A DNA stretch of 64,000 bases from Alteromonas sp047556435 (GCF_047556435.1 NZ_CP180210.1:1-64000); one strand, 5' to 3'. Positions 23,607 through 32,977 are shown, numbered from the stretch's first letter. Numbers and translations: made by a program. The notes: generated by a model from the sequence alone, not told the origin.

Positions 23607-24932
23607 TTATTCCTGTCCGGTAGACTTTACCAGCCTCGCATAATAGAAACCATCCATTTGTTGCTCACCCGGCAGGATTTGCCAGCCAGGAGCCGTCTCA
23701 GTTTCATTTTGCTTAAGAGGTTGCAACGTTGCGTCCTGATGTCGCGACAGAAATTGTGCGACTTGACCACTATTTTCCGATGGCAATATTGAGCAGGTGG
23801 CGTATATCAGCGTACCGCCGGGTTTGAGTATCGACCACATCGCATCGAAAATTTGTGACTGCAGTGTCGTTAATGCTTGTATATCGGCCGGTTTACGCAA
23901 CCAGCGAATGTCCGGATGGCGGCGGATAACGCCGGTAGCAGAGCAGGGCGCATCCAGCAATATACGGTCAAAGTAAGTGCCATCCCACCAGGTGTCGGGA
24001 GCAGAGGCATCCGCGCAAAGCACGGTAGGACGATGGCCCAGCCGCGCCATGTTTTCCTTCACACGAGCTAACCTGCTGTCATCTGCATCCAGCGCTACGC
24101 ATTCTGCGATATCACCGCAATACTCTATGATATGCCCGGTTTTGCCACCCGGCGCAGCACAGCAGTCCAGGATCCGCTCACCCGGTTGTGGCGCCAGAAA
24201 CGCAGCAGCATATTGAGCCGCACCATCCTGTACAGCAAACCAGCCCTGATTGAAGCCGGGCAGAGTTGTGACATCGTGTCGATTGGTAAGAATAACCGCG
24301 TCAGGATGGCTGGCAGGACAGGAGTAGCTGATATTAAGCGCATCCAGAGACTCGCAAAACGCGGCGAGCGTGGCTTTCTGTTTGTTTACGCGCAGCCATA
24401 AAGGTGCTGGCTGATTGCTGTTAAGTAAAATGTCTGCTGCGTTGTCCGGGTAGTGCTGATGAATCAGTTTGAAAAGCCATTTTGGCATGCCGCTTTGAAT
24501 AACCGGATCATCAATAGGTCTGGATGCCAGTTGCTGGCGCGTGAAATTACGCAAGATAGCGTTTACCAGACCTTTGAGCTTAATACCACCGAGATAAGAG
24601 GCAGCGTTTACCGTTTCAGCCACTGCGGCATGCTCTGAAACACGCGTGAACGTGAGCTGATATAACCCCAGCATGATCAGGTGCTCGATCGCCTTTTTGT
24701 CGCCTTTCAGCGGACGGTCAAGCAGAGTTCGCAGCCACGATTGCAAAAGTGGAACCTGTCGTAACACCCCAAGCGCCATTTCCTGAATCCAGGCATTATC
24801 TTTGGCGTTGTGGCGCCGCTGCACTTTTGCGAGTACATCTCTGGATGACCGGCCCTGTTCAAGGATCTGATAAATCACCCACGCACAATCAGCGCGCAGG
24901 TTTTTTTGTTTCGGCAATGGGATAGATTTCAT
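23607..24932 (-). CDS. rsmB: 16S rRNA (cytosine-967-C5)-methyltransferase RsmB
   Basis: RsmB methylates C967 of 16S rRNA. The 441 residues have an N-terminal NusB-like domain (to about residue 150) and a C-terminal Rossmann methyltransferase. The SAM motif LDCCAAPGGKT lies near residue 253. Two catalytic cysteines are present, in DAPCSATGVIRRHPDI and in YATCSILPSEN. Its ATG overlaps the fmt stop by four bases, indicating translational coupling. Confidence 0.96.
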   Translation of the reverse strand: MKSIPLPKQKNLRADCAWVIYQILEQGRSSRDVLAKVQRRHNAKDNAWIQEMALGVLRQVPLLQSWLRTLLDRPLKGDKKAIEHLIMLGLYQLTFTRVSEHAAVAETVNAASYLGGIKLKGLVNAILRNFTRQQLASRPIDDPVIQSGMPKWLFKLIHQHYPDNAADILLNSNQPAPLWLRVNKQKATLAAFCESLDALNISYSCPASHPDAVILTNRHDVTTLPGFNQGWFAVQDGAAQYAAAFLAPQPGERILDCCAAPGGKTGHIIEYCGDIAECVALDADDSRLARVKENMARLGHRPTVLCADASAPDTWWDGTYFDRILLDAPCSATGVIRRHPDIRWLRKPADIQALTTLQSQIFDAMWSILKPGGTLIYATCSILPSENSGQVAQFLSRHQDATLQPLKQNETETAPGWQILPGEQQMDGFYYARLVKSTGQE

Positions 24933-25885
24933 CGTGGATAATCGGGGTCAAGCAGCGTGCCGGGAGAGAACCACGGGCCTCTCGCGTTCATAACGTCAGC
25001 AGCAGACATCGCTTTTTTCCCCGGAATTTGCAGCCTGTCGATAGACAGTACGCCATCTCCGGTAGCGATAACAATGCCTTTTTTATCAGCGCGAATAACG
25101 GTGCCTGGCGCTTCATCCGACGCTTCAGCAAGTACGGAGGCATCCCAAATTTTGAGGTTATTGCCCTCTGCAACGGTCCAGGCTACCGGCCAAGGATTAA
25201 AAGCACGAACATTACGTTCAAGTTGTTTGGCGGGAAGATGCCAGTTTATGCGTGCTTCGTCTTTGGACAACTTTTTCGCGTAGCTTGCCTGCGTGTCGTC
25301 TTGTTTCTCAGGAGCAAATGAGGAGAGGTTATTCACTACGTTAACCAGCGCGGCCGGCCCCAACTCTGCCAGCTTTTCGTAAAGCGTTGCGCTGGTATCG
25401 CCACTTGCGATAGGTAGTCTGGCAATATCCAGCATGTCACCGGTATCCAGTCCCTCATCCATTTGCATGATCGTCACGCCCGTTTCTTCATCCCCAGCCC
25501 AGATCGCCCGCTGTATAGGAGCGGCTCCACGCCACTTTGGTAAAATTGAACCGTGAACATTGATACAGCCGTGCCGAGGTGTGTCTAAGACCGCTTTTGG
25601 TAACAGTAAACCGTACGCTACTACCACCATGAGGTCGGCGTTAAACGCGGCAAGTTCAGATTGTGCCAGGTCACTTTTTAATGACGCCGGCTGCATAACC
25701 GGAAGGTCATGTGCTTCCGCAAGCACCTTTACCGCGCTGGGGGTGAGCTTTTTACCGCGACCTGCCGGGCGATCAGGTTGGGTGTAAACCGCCACTATCT
25801 CGTGATCTGAAGCGATAAGCGCGTCGAGATGTTTCGCTGCAAAATCCGGTGTACCGGCAAAAATAATTCGCAATTTTTCAGTCAC
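24929..25885 (-). CDS. fmt: Methionyl-tRNA formyltransferase
   Basis: Fmt formylates Met-tRNAfMet using 10-formyltetrahydrofolate. The 318 residues show the N-terminal IIFAGTPDFAAKHLDAL, the active-site segment NVHGSILPKWRGAAPIQRAI near residue 110 and the C-terminal OB-type tRNA-binding domain (RAFNPWPVAW and after). Length is close to E. coli (315). It follows def by nine bases and overlaps rsmB, so def-fmt-rsmB-trkA is one operon. Confidence 0.97.
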   Translation of the reverse strand: MTEKLRIIFAGTPDFAAKHLDALIASDHEIVAVYTQPDRPAGRGKKLTPSAVKVLAEAHDLPVMQPASLKSDLAQSELAAFNADLMVVVAYGLLLPKAVLDTPRHGCINVHGSILPKWRGAAPIQRAIWAGDEETGVTIMQMDEGLDTGDMLDIARLPIASGDTSATLYEKLAELGPAALVNVVNNLSSFAPEKQDDTQASYAKKLSKDEARINWHLPAKQLERNVRAFNPWPVAWTVAEGNNLKIWDASVLAEASDEAPGTVIRADKKGIVIATGDGVLSIDRLQIPGKKAMSAADVMNARGPWFSPGTLLDPDYPR

Positions 25886-25894
25886 TCTCAGGCC

Positions 25895-26404
25895 TTAGGC
25901 TCGTGCTGCCAGACGCGCTTCTTTCTCAAGCTTTTTGCGGATACGCTGACGCTTAAGCGGTGACAGGTAGTCAACAAACAGTTTGCCTTTCAGATGGTCA
26001 AGCTCATGTTGAATGCAAATTGCCAGTAGGCCGTCCGCTTCCAGCTCAAAAGGCTGACCTTCCGCGTCAAGTGCCTTAACCGTAATAGATTCTGCTCGCT
26101 CAACTTTCGCATAGTTTCCCGGTACCGACAGGCAGCCTTCTTCACTAATGGTGCTGCCTTCCTTTGAAGTGATTTCCGGATTGATGAAAACGCGAGGCTG
26201 ATCTTGCTCTTCGGAAACATCCATCACAACCACCTGAACGTGGCGGTCTACCTGAGTGGCTGCCAGACCAATGCCGTTCTCTTCCTTCATGGTTTCGAAC
26301 ATATCAGCAACCAGTTGCTTGATTTCATCGTCTACAGACTCTACCGGCTTCGCTACGGTGCGAAGTCGCTCGTCGGGAAAACTTAATACTTCTAATATGG
26401 CCAT
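25895..26404 (-). CDS. def: Peptide deformylase
   Basis: Def removes the N-formyl group from nascent proteins. The 169 residues carry all three metalloprotease motifs: GIGLAATQV near residue 45, EEGCLSVPG with the metal-binding cysteine near residue 92, and QHELDHLKG with both histidines and the catalytic glutamate near residue 134. The first motif has threonine where many homologues have proline (GLAATQ against GLAAPQ), a known variant. It heads the minus-strand operon and is divergent from the LysM gene. Confidence 0.97.
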   Translation of the reverse strand: MAILEVLSFPDERLRTVAKPVESVDDEIKQLVADMFETMKEENGIGLAATQVDRHVQVVVMDVSEEQDQPRVFINPEITSKEGSTISEEGCLSVPGNYAKVERAESITVKALDAEGQPFELEADGLLAICIQHELDHLKGKLFVDYLSPLKRQRIRKKLEKEARLAARA

Positions 26405-26628
26405 CTGTCGTTTGCTATACCTTTCTCTTGTATAAATAAATATACGATCTAACTGTCAGCACTATTTACTGTGTGTTTTGAGCTACTATTCTAACGTAAA
26501 TAGACCCTTTACGCGCAGTTTTTTCCGTTACACTGAATAAGATCGCCTGTTTGCCGATATAGTATCAGCTGAACGAAAATTCAACAGTAGTCTGAATTAG
26601 CGCCATTCGAAACAGAAGGTGAGAAACG

Positions 26629-27690
26629 TTGAGAAAATTCACTTTAAAAACGCTGCTGGCAGTATTGCTGACACTGCCGGCGATGATATCGCTGGCGGTA
26701 ACGCTGAAAAATGATGCGCCCGAAACTTACACCGTAAAAAAGAATGATACGTTGTGGGATATTGCCAGTTTGTACTTGGACAAGCCCTGGTTATGGCCGG
26801 AGTTATGGCGTAACAATACCCAAATTGTAAACCCGCATCTGATTTATCCAGGTGACGTACTGCGTATTCGCATGGTTGACGGCAAACCGGTTATGGAAGT
26901 GGTAAGAGACAAAAAGCGCATGACTCTGACCCCTGAAATGGTCAAAGAGAACAAGCCTTCGCCTATTGGTATGCTGCCCTGGTCGGCCATCGCAGTCTAT
27001 GTTGATCAAAACGAAATTATCAGTGAAGACGCATACGACATGCTTCCGTATCTGTTGGGTAACCAGTCGGCGTCGCTCAACTTTGTAACTGACGATGTCG
27101 TGCTCAGCCGTCGCTATGGCCGTCCCGACGATCAGTATCGCGTCGTCCGTAAGCAGTCTACTATTCGTAATCAGGAAGGCGAAGTCCTGGGAATTCAAAT
27201 TCATCATGTGGCTGATGCCACCATGCTGGAAGAGTCCGCGGGCACGCAATGGCTGGTAAAGGTTGATGATTCAAACTTTGAAGCCCGGCGAGGAGACCGC
27301 CTGTTCTCAGGTGAGTTTACTGATGCTCAGGATATGGTACTGCAAGCCGCCACAGAACAACGTGGTCATGTTATTGGCAACTTGCACCAGCATGATCTGC
27401 TGGGTAAACATGATGTGGTTATCGTGGATCTGGGCGCCAATGACGTATCTCCGGGAACGGTAATGGGATTATACGCACAAGGCCCTGACATTATCGATGG
27501 TGAAGAGCCACGCTATGCCAGCGAAAGCAATGTGGTAAGAAGCGTATTTAACGATGGAAGCACTGTTCAGCAACCTGCGCTGAAAGTGGGCGAAGTCATA
27601 GTATTTAAAACATTTGCTAAAGCGAGTTACGGCATCATTACCCGTACGAATGGGGTAGTGAAAAACGGTTTTATTGTCGCAAAACCGTAA
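26629..27690 (+). CDS. LysM-domain protein (TTG start)
   Basis: This 353-residue protein starts at TTG 26629, preceded by a GAAGGTGAG ribosome-binding region. It has a signal peptide (about residues 1-24) and a LysM peptidoglycan-binding domain at about 32-82 (YTVKKNDTLWDIASLYLDKPWLWPELWRNN). A long C-terminal region without a familiar fold follows. Homologues sit between def and dprA in many gammaproteobacteria and are annotated only as LysM proteins. It is probably a periplasmic cell-wall protein. A hairpin separates it from dprA, but the 30-base gap suggests cotranscription. Confidence 0.9.
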   Translation: MRKFTLKTLLAVLLTLPAMISLAVTLKNDAPETYTVKKNDTLWDIASLYLDKPWLWPELWRNNTQIVNPHLIYPGDVLRIRMVDGKPVMEVVRDKKRMTLTPEMVKENKPSPIGMLPWSAIAVYVDQNEIISEDAYDMLPYLLGNQSASLNFVTDDVVLSRRYGRPDDQYRVVRKQSTIRNQEGEVLGIQIHHVADATMLEESAGTQWLVKVDDSNFEARRGDRLFSGEFTDAQDMVLQAATEQRGHVIGNLHQHDLLGKHDVVIVDLGANDVSPGTVMGLYAQGPDIIDGEEPRYASESNVVRSVFNDGSTVQQPALKVGEVIVFKTFAKASYGIITRTNGVVKNGFIVAKP

Positions 27691-27696
27691 TCGGAG

Positions 27697-27721
27697 TGCC
27701 GTACTCAATCAGGGTACGGCA
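27697..27721 (+). promoter_or_regulatory. Hairpin over the dprA translation start
   Basis: TGCCGTAC (27697-27704) pairs with GTACGGCA (27714-27721). The stem ends on the first base of the dprA ATG, and the AGGG just upstream is in the loop and stem. No T tract follows, so it looks more like a translation-control hairpin than a terminator. Confidence 0.45.
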
Positions 27722-28845
27722 TGATGACAAGTCATACATTATCGCCAGCGCAGTCCGCCTGGCTTTTTTTATCTTCAAATTCCAAAGTGCAGCCCGCACA
27801 GTGGACCGCAGCGTTATCCCATTACGGTGTAACTGCCGAACAACTCGCTGCTCTGGCCGATTCGCCTGACGTACAAAAGCACCTGGAGCCGGCGCTGGCA
27901 GAGGCGTTGAAGCAATGTAACGATGCCTTAATAAAACGCACTGACGGGTGGCTGCGCCAGTCAGAAAAGCATCATATCGTCACGCCGGGTGACAGCGACT
28001 ATCCGGCATTATTCGGCACACTGATCCATCAACCGCTAGCACTGTTTGTGAATGGCAACCCACAGCAACTCCTCAAGCCGCACCTGGCGATTGTTGGCAG
28101 TCGGCGGGCCACACATACAGGGAAAGATACTGCTTATAATCTGGCTCGCGCATTAAGCGAAAGCGGGATCAGTGTGGTCAGTGGTCTGGCACAGGGCATC
28201 GATAGTGCTGCGCACCGGGGGGCGCTGTCGGGGGAAGGAAACACGATCGCTTTTGTTGGTACAGGCCCCGATAGTATTTATCCGGCCCAGAACCGTGCAC
28301 TGCATAACGATATCATTGCTAGTAATGGTTGCGTGATAAGTGAGTATCCTCCCGGTACGCCGCCGCGACGCTACCATTTTCCTCGCAGAAACCGGCTAAT
28401 CGCAGCGATAGCGATGGGAGTATTGGTGGTAGAGGCAAAAATTAAGAGCGGCACCTTGATAACTGCGAATTTGGCCGCAGATATGGGCAAGGATGTTTTT
28501 GCCGTACCGGGAAACATCACCAACTCCATGTCTGAAGGTTGTCACCAGTTGATACAGCAGGGCGCTAAGCTGGTAACCTGTGTGAAAGACATTCTTGAGG
28601 AATTTCCAGCATTGGCGCCTGGCCCGGTAATAAGCGGACAAAACAGCAATCAAAAAAGTGAAGCGAATCGCTTGGCAACCGATAAATTATTAGATAGTGT
28701 GGACTTAGACGTCACACCTGTAGACGTTATAGCCGAACGCAGCACCTTGCCAGTATCAGCAGTAATGGCAGCATTACTAGAATACGAGTTGCGTGGTTTG
28801 GTAACCGCCGTCCCAGGAGGTTACGTTAAATTGAGGGGGAAATAA
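27721..28845 (+). CDS. dprA: DNA-processing protein DprA (Smf)
   Basis: DprA binds single-stranded DNA and loads RecA during transformation. The 374 residues have an N-terminal SAM-like part and the Rossmann core, with LAIVGSRRATHTGK near residue 122, SGLAQGIDSAAHRGAL near 157 and the FPRRNRLIAA motif near 222. A C-terminal winged-helix (DML1-like) follows. Two ATG codons stand in tandem at 27721 and 27724, and I keep the first. smg follows after one base. Confidence 0.95.
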   Translation: MMTSHTLSPAQSAWLFLSSNSKVQPAQWTAALSHYGVTAEQLAALADSPDVQKHLEPALAEALKQCNDALIKRTDGWLRQSEKHHIVTPGDSDYPALFGTLIHQPLALFVNGNPQQLLKPHLAIVGSRRATHTGKDTAYNLARALSESGISVVSGLAQGIDSAAHRGALSGEGNTIAFVGTGPDSIYPAQNRALHNDIIASNGCVISEYPPGTPPRRYHFPRRNRLIAAIAMGVLVVEAKIKSGTLITANLAADMGKDVFAVPGNITNSMSEGCHQLIQQGAKLVTCVKDILEEFPALAPGPVISGQNSNQKSEANRLATDKLLDSVDLDVTPVDVIAERSTLPVSAVMAALLEYELRGLVTAVPGGYVKLRGK

Positions 28846-28846
28846 C

Positions 28847-29323
28847 ATGTTCGACATCCTCATGTATCTGTTTGAGAACTTCATTCATAGTGAAACTGAA
28901 ATCCGTGTTGATCAGGACGAGTTGACTGATGAACTGGTGCGCGCCGGTTTTCACCATGATGAAATCTACAAGGCTCTGGCATGGCTGGAAAAGCTGGCGG
29001 CTTTGCAGGAAACAGATATCAAACCTTACTTTTGCAAGGGCTTCAGCTCCAGCTTAAGCCGGATTTACACGCATGAAGAAGAGATGCGCCTTGATGTTGA
29101 GTGTCGGGGGTTTCTGCTGTTTCTGGAGCAGGTTGGTGTACTCGATGCGTCTACCCGTGAGATGGTAATAGACAGGGTTATGGAAATCGATTCCAAGGAA
29201 TTTTGTCTGGAAGATCTCAAATGGGTGGTGCTGATGGTGCTGTTCAATGTGCCTGGAAAAGAAAATGCGTATGCGCAAATGGAAGATTTATTATTTGAAG
29301 AGTCAGATGGCGTACTGCACTAA
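28847..29323 (+). CDS. smg: Smg family protein (DUF494)
   Basis: Smg is a conserved protein of unknown function. The 158 residues begin MFDILMYLFENFIHSETEIRVD and include the acidic helix-rich C-terminal segment LEDLKWVVLMVLFNVPG, both characteristic of DUF494. Length matches E. coli (157). Its close spacing after dprA (one base) and the conserved order suggest joint expression with dprA. Confidence 0.95.
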   Translation: MFDILMYLFENFIHSETEIRVDQDELTDELVRAGFHHDEIYKALAWLEKLAALQETDIKPYFCKGFSSSLSRIYTHEEEMRLDVECRGFLLFLEQVGVLDASTREMVIDRVMEIDSKEFCLEDLKWVVLMVLFNVPGKENAYAQMEDLLFEESDGVLH

Positions 29324-29356
29324 GCTCGCGCTGCGCCAGCCTGTCTGGCGCTAACT

Positions 29357-29905
29357 ATGTCAAAAATAGATCATTCCCTGTTCAGTGCACATGAACATGC
29401 GCTTGAGCATGCATTAGGCGAATGCCCGGAATGTGGTAAGCCGTTGCAGATCCGTAACAGTAAAGCTGGCCCATTTGTAGGCTGTACGGGCTACCCTGAC
29501 TGTCACTTCAGTAAACCGCTACATGATACCCAAACTACCGTTTTAAAAGTCATGGAAGGCAGCCATTGCCCTCAGTGTGACTCTCCGATGGCGTTGAAAA
29601 AAGGGCGCTATGGGATGTTTATAGGGTGTACCCGCTTTCCTGATTGTCATCACATCGAGCCTATCAAACAGCAGGAAGATACCAAGATTACGTGTCCAAA
29701 GTGCAAGAAGGGGCATTTGATTGAGCGCACCAATAAGTATGGTAAACGGTTTTTTTCCTGTAACGATTATCCTAAATGTCGATATGTGCTAAATTTCCCG
29801 CCAGTACAGGCACAATGTCCTGAATGTGGCTGGGGAGTGCTGATTGACAAAAAAGGTCAGAAGCAGTGTCCGCAACCCACCTGTGGCTATAAAGAAGTAA
29901 TTTAG
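29357..29905 (+). CDS. yrdD: Topoisomerase I C-terminal-type zinc-finger protein (YrdD-like)
   Basis: This 182-residue protein consists of four consecutive C4 zinc ribbons of the type found at the C-terminus of topoisomerase I: CPECGKPL, CPQCDSPM, CPKCKKGH and CPECGWGV starts, each with a later C..YP.C-type half. There is no topoisomerase catalytic domain. It matches E. coli YrdD in neighbourhood (smg and tsaC) and probably binds single-stranded nucleic acid. The biological role is not established. Confidence 0.9.
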   Translation: MSKIDHSLFSAHEHALEHALGECPECGKPLQIRNSKAGPFVGCTGYPDCHFSKPLHDTQTTVLKVMEGSHCPQCDSPMALKKGRYGMFIGCTRFPDCHHIEPIKQQEDTKITCPKCKKGHLIERTNKYGKRFFSCNDYPKCRYVLNFPPVQAQCPECGWGVLIDKKGQKQCPQPTCGYKEVI

Positions 29906-29918
29906 AGTTCCTATTCTC

Positions 29919-30494
29919 ATGCAAGAACAGTCTACACATTCTGACAACAGCAATGATCCGGTTGTTGACGCTTTTAAAGCGGGCTCACTGATTGTTTACC
30001 CTACCGAAGCGGTGATGGGAATAGGCTGTGATCCCGATAACGAAGACGCAGTAAACCAATTGCTCGCACTTAAGCAGCGTCCGGTTGAAAAAGGCGTCAT
30101 TCTTATCGCGGCTACCTATTCACAGTTACTGCCCTACGTGAATGACGATGCTATCGGTCTCGACAGACGCACAGAGATTTTTTCAAGCTGGCCCGGCCAT
30201 ATCACCTGGGTGTTGCCGAAGGCAAAATCAACGCCAGCTTGGCTTAGCGGTGAATTCGACAGCATTGCGGTCCGGGTAACATCACACCCGGTAGTATGCG
30301 AGCTTTGCCATAAGCTGGGTAAGCCGTTAGTTTCTACCAGCGCGAACCTTAGCGGTCAGCCTCCTGCAATGTCAGTAGATGAAGCGAAGGCTGTATTTGG
30401 CGACAGCGTGTTTTATGTAGAGGGACCGTTAGGCGGACGCGATAAACCCAGTGTTATCAAAGATGGCGCTACCGGAAAAATTATCAGGGGATAA
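29919..30494 (+). CDS. tsaC: Threonylcarbamoyl-AMP synthase TsaC
   Basis: TsaC makes threonylcarbamoyl-AMP from threonine, bicarbonate and ATP, the first step of the t6A37 modification in ANN-decoding tRNAs. The 191 residues (E. coli 190) show YPTEAVMGIGCDP, the KQRPVEKG motif (near residue 50) and STSANLSGQPP near residue 138, all of the YrdC/Sua5 fold. It lies 13 bases after the zinc-finger gene and three bases before hemF. Confidence 0.96.
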   Translation: MQEQSTHSDNSNDPVVDAFKAGSLIVYPTEAVMGIGCDPDNEDAVNQLLALKQRPVEKGVILIAATYSQLLPYVNDDAIGLDRRTEIFSSWPGHITWVLPKAKSTPAWLSGEFDSIAVRVTSHPVVCELCHKLGKPLVSTSANLSGQPPAMSVDEAKAVFGDSVFYVEGPLGGRDKPSVIKDGATGKIIRG

Positions 30495-30497
30495 CCC

Positions 30498-31433
30498 ATG
30501 ACCTCACCAACCACAGAACTCACTGAGCTGGATACCACCGTTGCGATTGAACAGGTAAAAATGTATCTGTTGGCATTGCAGGACAATATTTGCCAGACAC
30601 TGGAACTGGTTGACGGTAAAGGCCATTTTGTTGAAGACGCGTGGGAACGGGAAGCCGGCGGTGGTGGCCGTTCGCGGGTGTTAAAAAATGGCGCAGTGAT
30701 AGAGCAGGGGGGAGTGAACTTTTCCCATGTGCATGGCGATGCGATGCCTGCTTCAGCAACGGCCTCTCGACCCGAGCTGGCAGGACGAAGCTTTCAGGCG
30801 ATGGGCGTATCGCTGGTTATTCATCCGCATAACCCCTATGTGCCAACTTCTCACGCTAATGTTCGCTTCTTTATTGCAGAGAAACCGGGTGAAAAACCGA
30901 TCTGGTGGTTCGGCGGTGGCTTCGATCTTACCCCGTTTTACCCGTTCAAAGATGATGTTGTGCACTGGCATGATGTCGCTAAAAAAATCTGCGCACCATA
31001 TGGCGACGGCGTCTATCCAACCTATAAAAAGTGGTGTGATGACTACTTTTACCTTAAACATCGCAATGAAACCCGTGGTGTCGGCGGCCTGTTTTTCGAT
31101 GATCTGAATGAGTGGGGATTCGAACAAAGTTTTGCGTTTATGCAGGCAGTGGGCAATGGTTTCCTCGACGCATATGTTCCTATTGTGGAACGCAGGAAAA
31201 AGACCGACTTTACGCGGCGTGAACGGGATTTTCAGCTTTATCGCCGCGGGCGCTATGTCGAGTTTAACCTGGTATATGACCGGGGAACCTTATTTGGCTT
31301 GCAGACCGGTGGTCGAACAGAGTCTATACTGATGTCGATGCCGCCACTGGCACGTTGGGAATACAATTTTACGCCTGCGCCGGGAAGCGCTGAAGAAAAG
31401 CTGGCCGGATGGCTTCAGCCCACTGACTGGTAA
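30498..31433 (+). CDS. hemF: Oxygen-dependent coproporphyrinogen III oxidase
   Basis: HemF converts coproporphyrinogen III to protoporphyrinogen IX with O2 in heme synthesis. The 311 residues show WEREAGGGGRSRVL, FWFGGGFDLTPFYPF-type sequence near residue 137 and the conserved FTRRERDFQLYRRGRYVEFNLVYDRGT block. The gene starts three bases after tsaC, so it ends the dprA-smg-yrdD-tsaC-hemF run. It fits an organism able to respire aerobically. Confidence 0.97.
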   Translation: MTSPTTELTELDTTVAIEQVKMYLLALQDNICQTLELVDGKGHFVEDAWEREAGGGGRSRVLKNGAVIEQGGVNFSHVHGDAMPASATASRPELAGRSFQAMGVSLVIHPHNPYVPTSHANVRFFIAEKPGEKPIWWFGGGFDLTPFYPFKDDVVHWHDVAKKICAPYGDGVYPTYKKWCDDYFYLKHRNETRGVGGLFFDDLNEWGFEQSFAFMQAVGNGFLDAYVPIVERRKKTDFTRRERDFQLYRRGRYVEFNLVYDRGTLFGLQTGGRTESILMSMPPLARWEYNFTPAPGSAEEKLAGWLQPTDW

Positions 31434-31679
31434 ACAATGACGTGCGGTGCAGCCGCATTTCTGTCACCTACGTTATGGCCGATTGCTTGCACTTTTTCTG
31501 TGTACTGCTCGCCGACTATGTCATTCAGATATCTGCTTCCAGTCGTTGGATTGGGGCGCCATTATCTCGTGTCATTTCACGTAGGTTATCGTTTTGTAAC
31601 TCCTATCTGCTGCAAATCTCCGTCAGACAGTAGCTCACGCCACAGTGTCTGGTTAAAAAAGCGTTTGCACAGCGGTAAA

Positions 31680-31717
31680 TTGACCTGGATCAATCAGGTA
31701 AGCTACTGCGCTATAAC
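31680..31717 (+). promoter_or_regulatory. FNR-type box and -10 element upstream of ompW
   Basis: TTGACCTGGATCAA at 31680-31693 matches the FNR consensus TTGAT-N4-ATCAA except for one base. A -10-like TATAAC lies at 31712-31717, putting the box about 37-42 bases before the expected start, the position for activation. The rest of the 370-base gap between hemF and ompW shows no gene. Confidence 0.6.
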
Positions 31718-31803
31718 GTGTTTTTAACCTTGTTTCAGATCAATGTTTTCACGCCGTTCCGGGATTAGAGTTGCTTCATCAACGAAAACCGGGAAAACAC
31801 ACC

Positions 31804-32475
31804 ATGAAAAAAACTATTATCACCAGCTGTGTCGCTGCAGCCCTTCTCAGCACAAACGCAGTTGCTCACCAAGCGGGCGATATTATCGTGCGGGGTGGCT
31901 TGACTACCGTTGCACCCGACGAGTCTACGTCTAACATTATCGTGGGCAGCGGCGATCTGGGTGTCGATCTTGCTATCGATAACGACACGCAAGTGGGTCT
32001 GAACCTGGCTTACTTCATAACCGATAAAATCAACATTGAGCTACTGGCAGCAACACCATTTAAGCATGATGTTGACTTTGGTGTTGTGGATCCGCTGGGC
32101 ACAGGCAATCAGTTGGGCGAAGTGACTCATCTGCCTCCCACTGTCACCGTTAACTATTACTTCAACGATGCGTCGTCGGCGTTTCAGCCATACGTAGGTG
32201 CTGGCGTCAACTACACCTTTATTTTTGACGAAGAGTTCACCGGTGCGAATGAAGAAGCAGGGCTTGCGGACTTGTCACTGGATAATTCATTTGGTTTGTC
32301 AGCGCAGGTGGGGATGGATTACATGTTGGATAAAAACTGGCATATCAATGCGTCCGTTCGTTGGATTGATATTGATACAGAAGCCTCATTTAACCTGGCG
32401 GGAACGGATGGAAAGGTAGGCGATATCGACATCGACCCCTGGGTATACACCGTGTCAGTAGGTTACACATTCTAA
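31804..32475 (+). CDS. ompW: OmpW family outer-membrane protein
   Basis: OmpW is an eight-stranded beta-barrel with a hydrophobic channel. I choose ATG 31804, which begins a standard signal peptide (MKKTIITSCVAAALLSTNAVA) and gives 223 residues. The mature part starts HQAGDIIVRGGLTTVAPDES and contains LNLAYFITDKINIELLAATPFKHD, typical of OmpW. It ends in an aromatic residue (VSVGYTF), as barrel assembly requires. An FNR-type box lies upstream, which agrees with OmpW being oxygen-regulated in E. coli. Confidence 0.94.
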   Translation: MKKTIITSCVAAALLSTNAVAHQAGDIIVRGGLTTVAPDESTSNIIVGSGDLGVDLAIDNDTQVGLNLAYFITDKINIELLAATPFKHDVDFGVVDPLGTGNQLGEVTHLPPTVTVNYYFNDASSAFQPYVGAGVNYTFIFDEEFTGANEEAGLADLSLDNSFGLSAQVGMDYMLDKNWHINASVRWIDIDTEASFNLAGTDGKVGDIDIDPWVYTVSVGYTF

Positions 32476-32524
32476 TAGCCTGAGTACCTGTTTTGCAGTT
32501 TGCACTACTGCCCCCTGGCCCTCT

Positions 32525-32977
32525 TTACTGAGGGTCATTTTTATCTTCGGTGTTTACCATATGGTCTGCCAGCGTATCTAGTGCGTTTAATAGCTTCTCC
32601 GCCAGTTGCACATCCGTGACCGTTTCATACATTGCTTTTCTCATACAGTACATCCACTGTGCTTTAAGTGTAGGGGTGACCGTAAATGGCAAGTGTCGGG
32701 CCCGAAGTCTGGGGTGTCCACGTTCTTTTTCATAATGAGTAGGGCCGCCCAGCCACATCATCAAATACAAGAAGAACGCATGCCGAATGCGTTCAAGTGG
32801 TTGTGGGTGAATTGCGTACAGGTCCGCTACCATGGGGTCTGAACTCATGATATCGTAGAATCTGTTTGCCAATTGGTGAACTGCTGGCTCTCCACCGATA
32901 GCGTCGAAGGGGGTAGCTGGTTTTTTCAAACGCGCTGCCGAGTCCGATTCTCGTTTAAAGAAGTTTAAGAGGCCCAT
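32525..32977 (-). CDS. Group II truncated hemoglobin
   Basis: This 150-residue protein has the truncated globin core: DAIGGEPAVHQLANRFYDIM (helices A-B with the B10 tyrosine) and ERGHPRLRARHLPF (the proximal histidine region). The G-helix tryptophan is in LKAQWMYCMRKAM. The tryptophan at G8 indicates group II (trHbO, YjbI-like). Such proteins bind O2 or NO, or take part in redox and stress chemistry; the exact role is not evident. Its start codon overlaps the aroE start on the other strand by two bases. Confidence 0.92.
   Translation of the reverse strand: MGLLNFFKRESDSAARLKKPATPFDAIGGEPAVHQLANRFYDIMSSDPMVADLYAIHPQPLERIRHAFFLYLMMWLGGPTHYEKERGHPRLRARHLPFTVTPTLKAQWMYCMRKAMYETVTDVQLAEKLLNALDTLADHMVNTEDKNDPQ

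Noticed and set aside
31437..31727. 96-codon frame between hemF and ompW
   Set aside because: It spans the FNR-type box and has no family resemblance; this is regulatory DNA.
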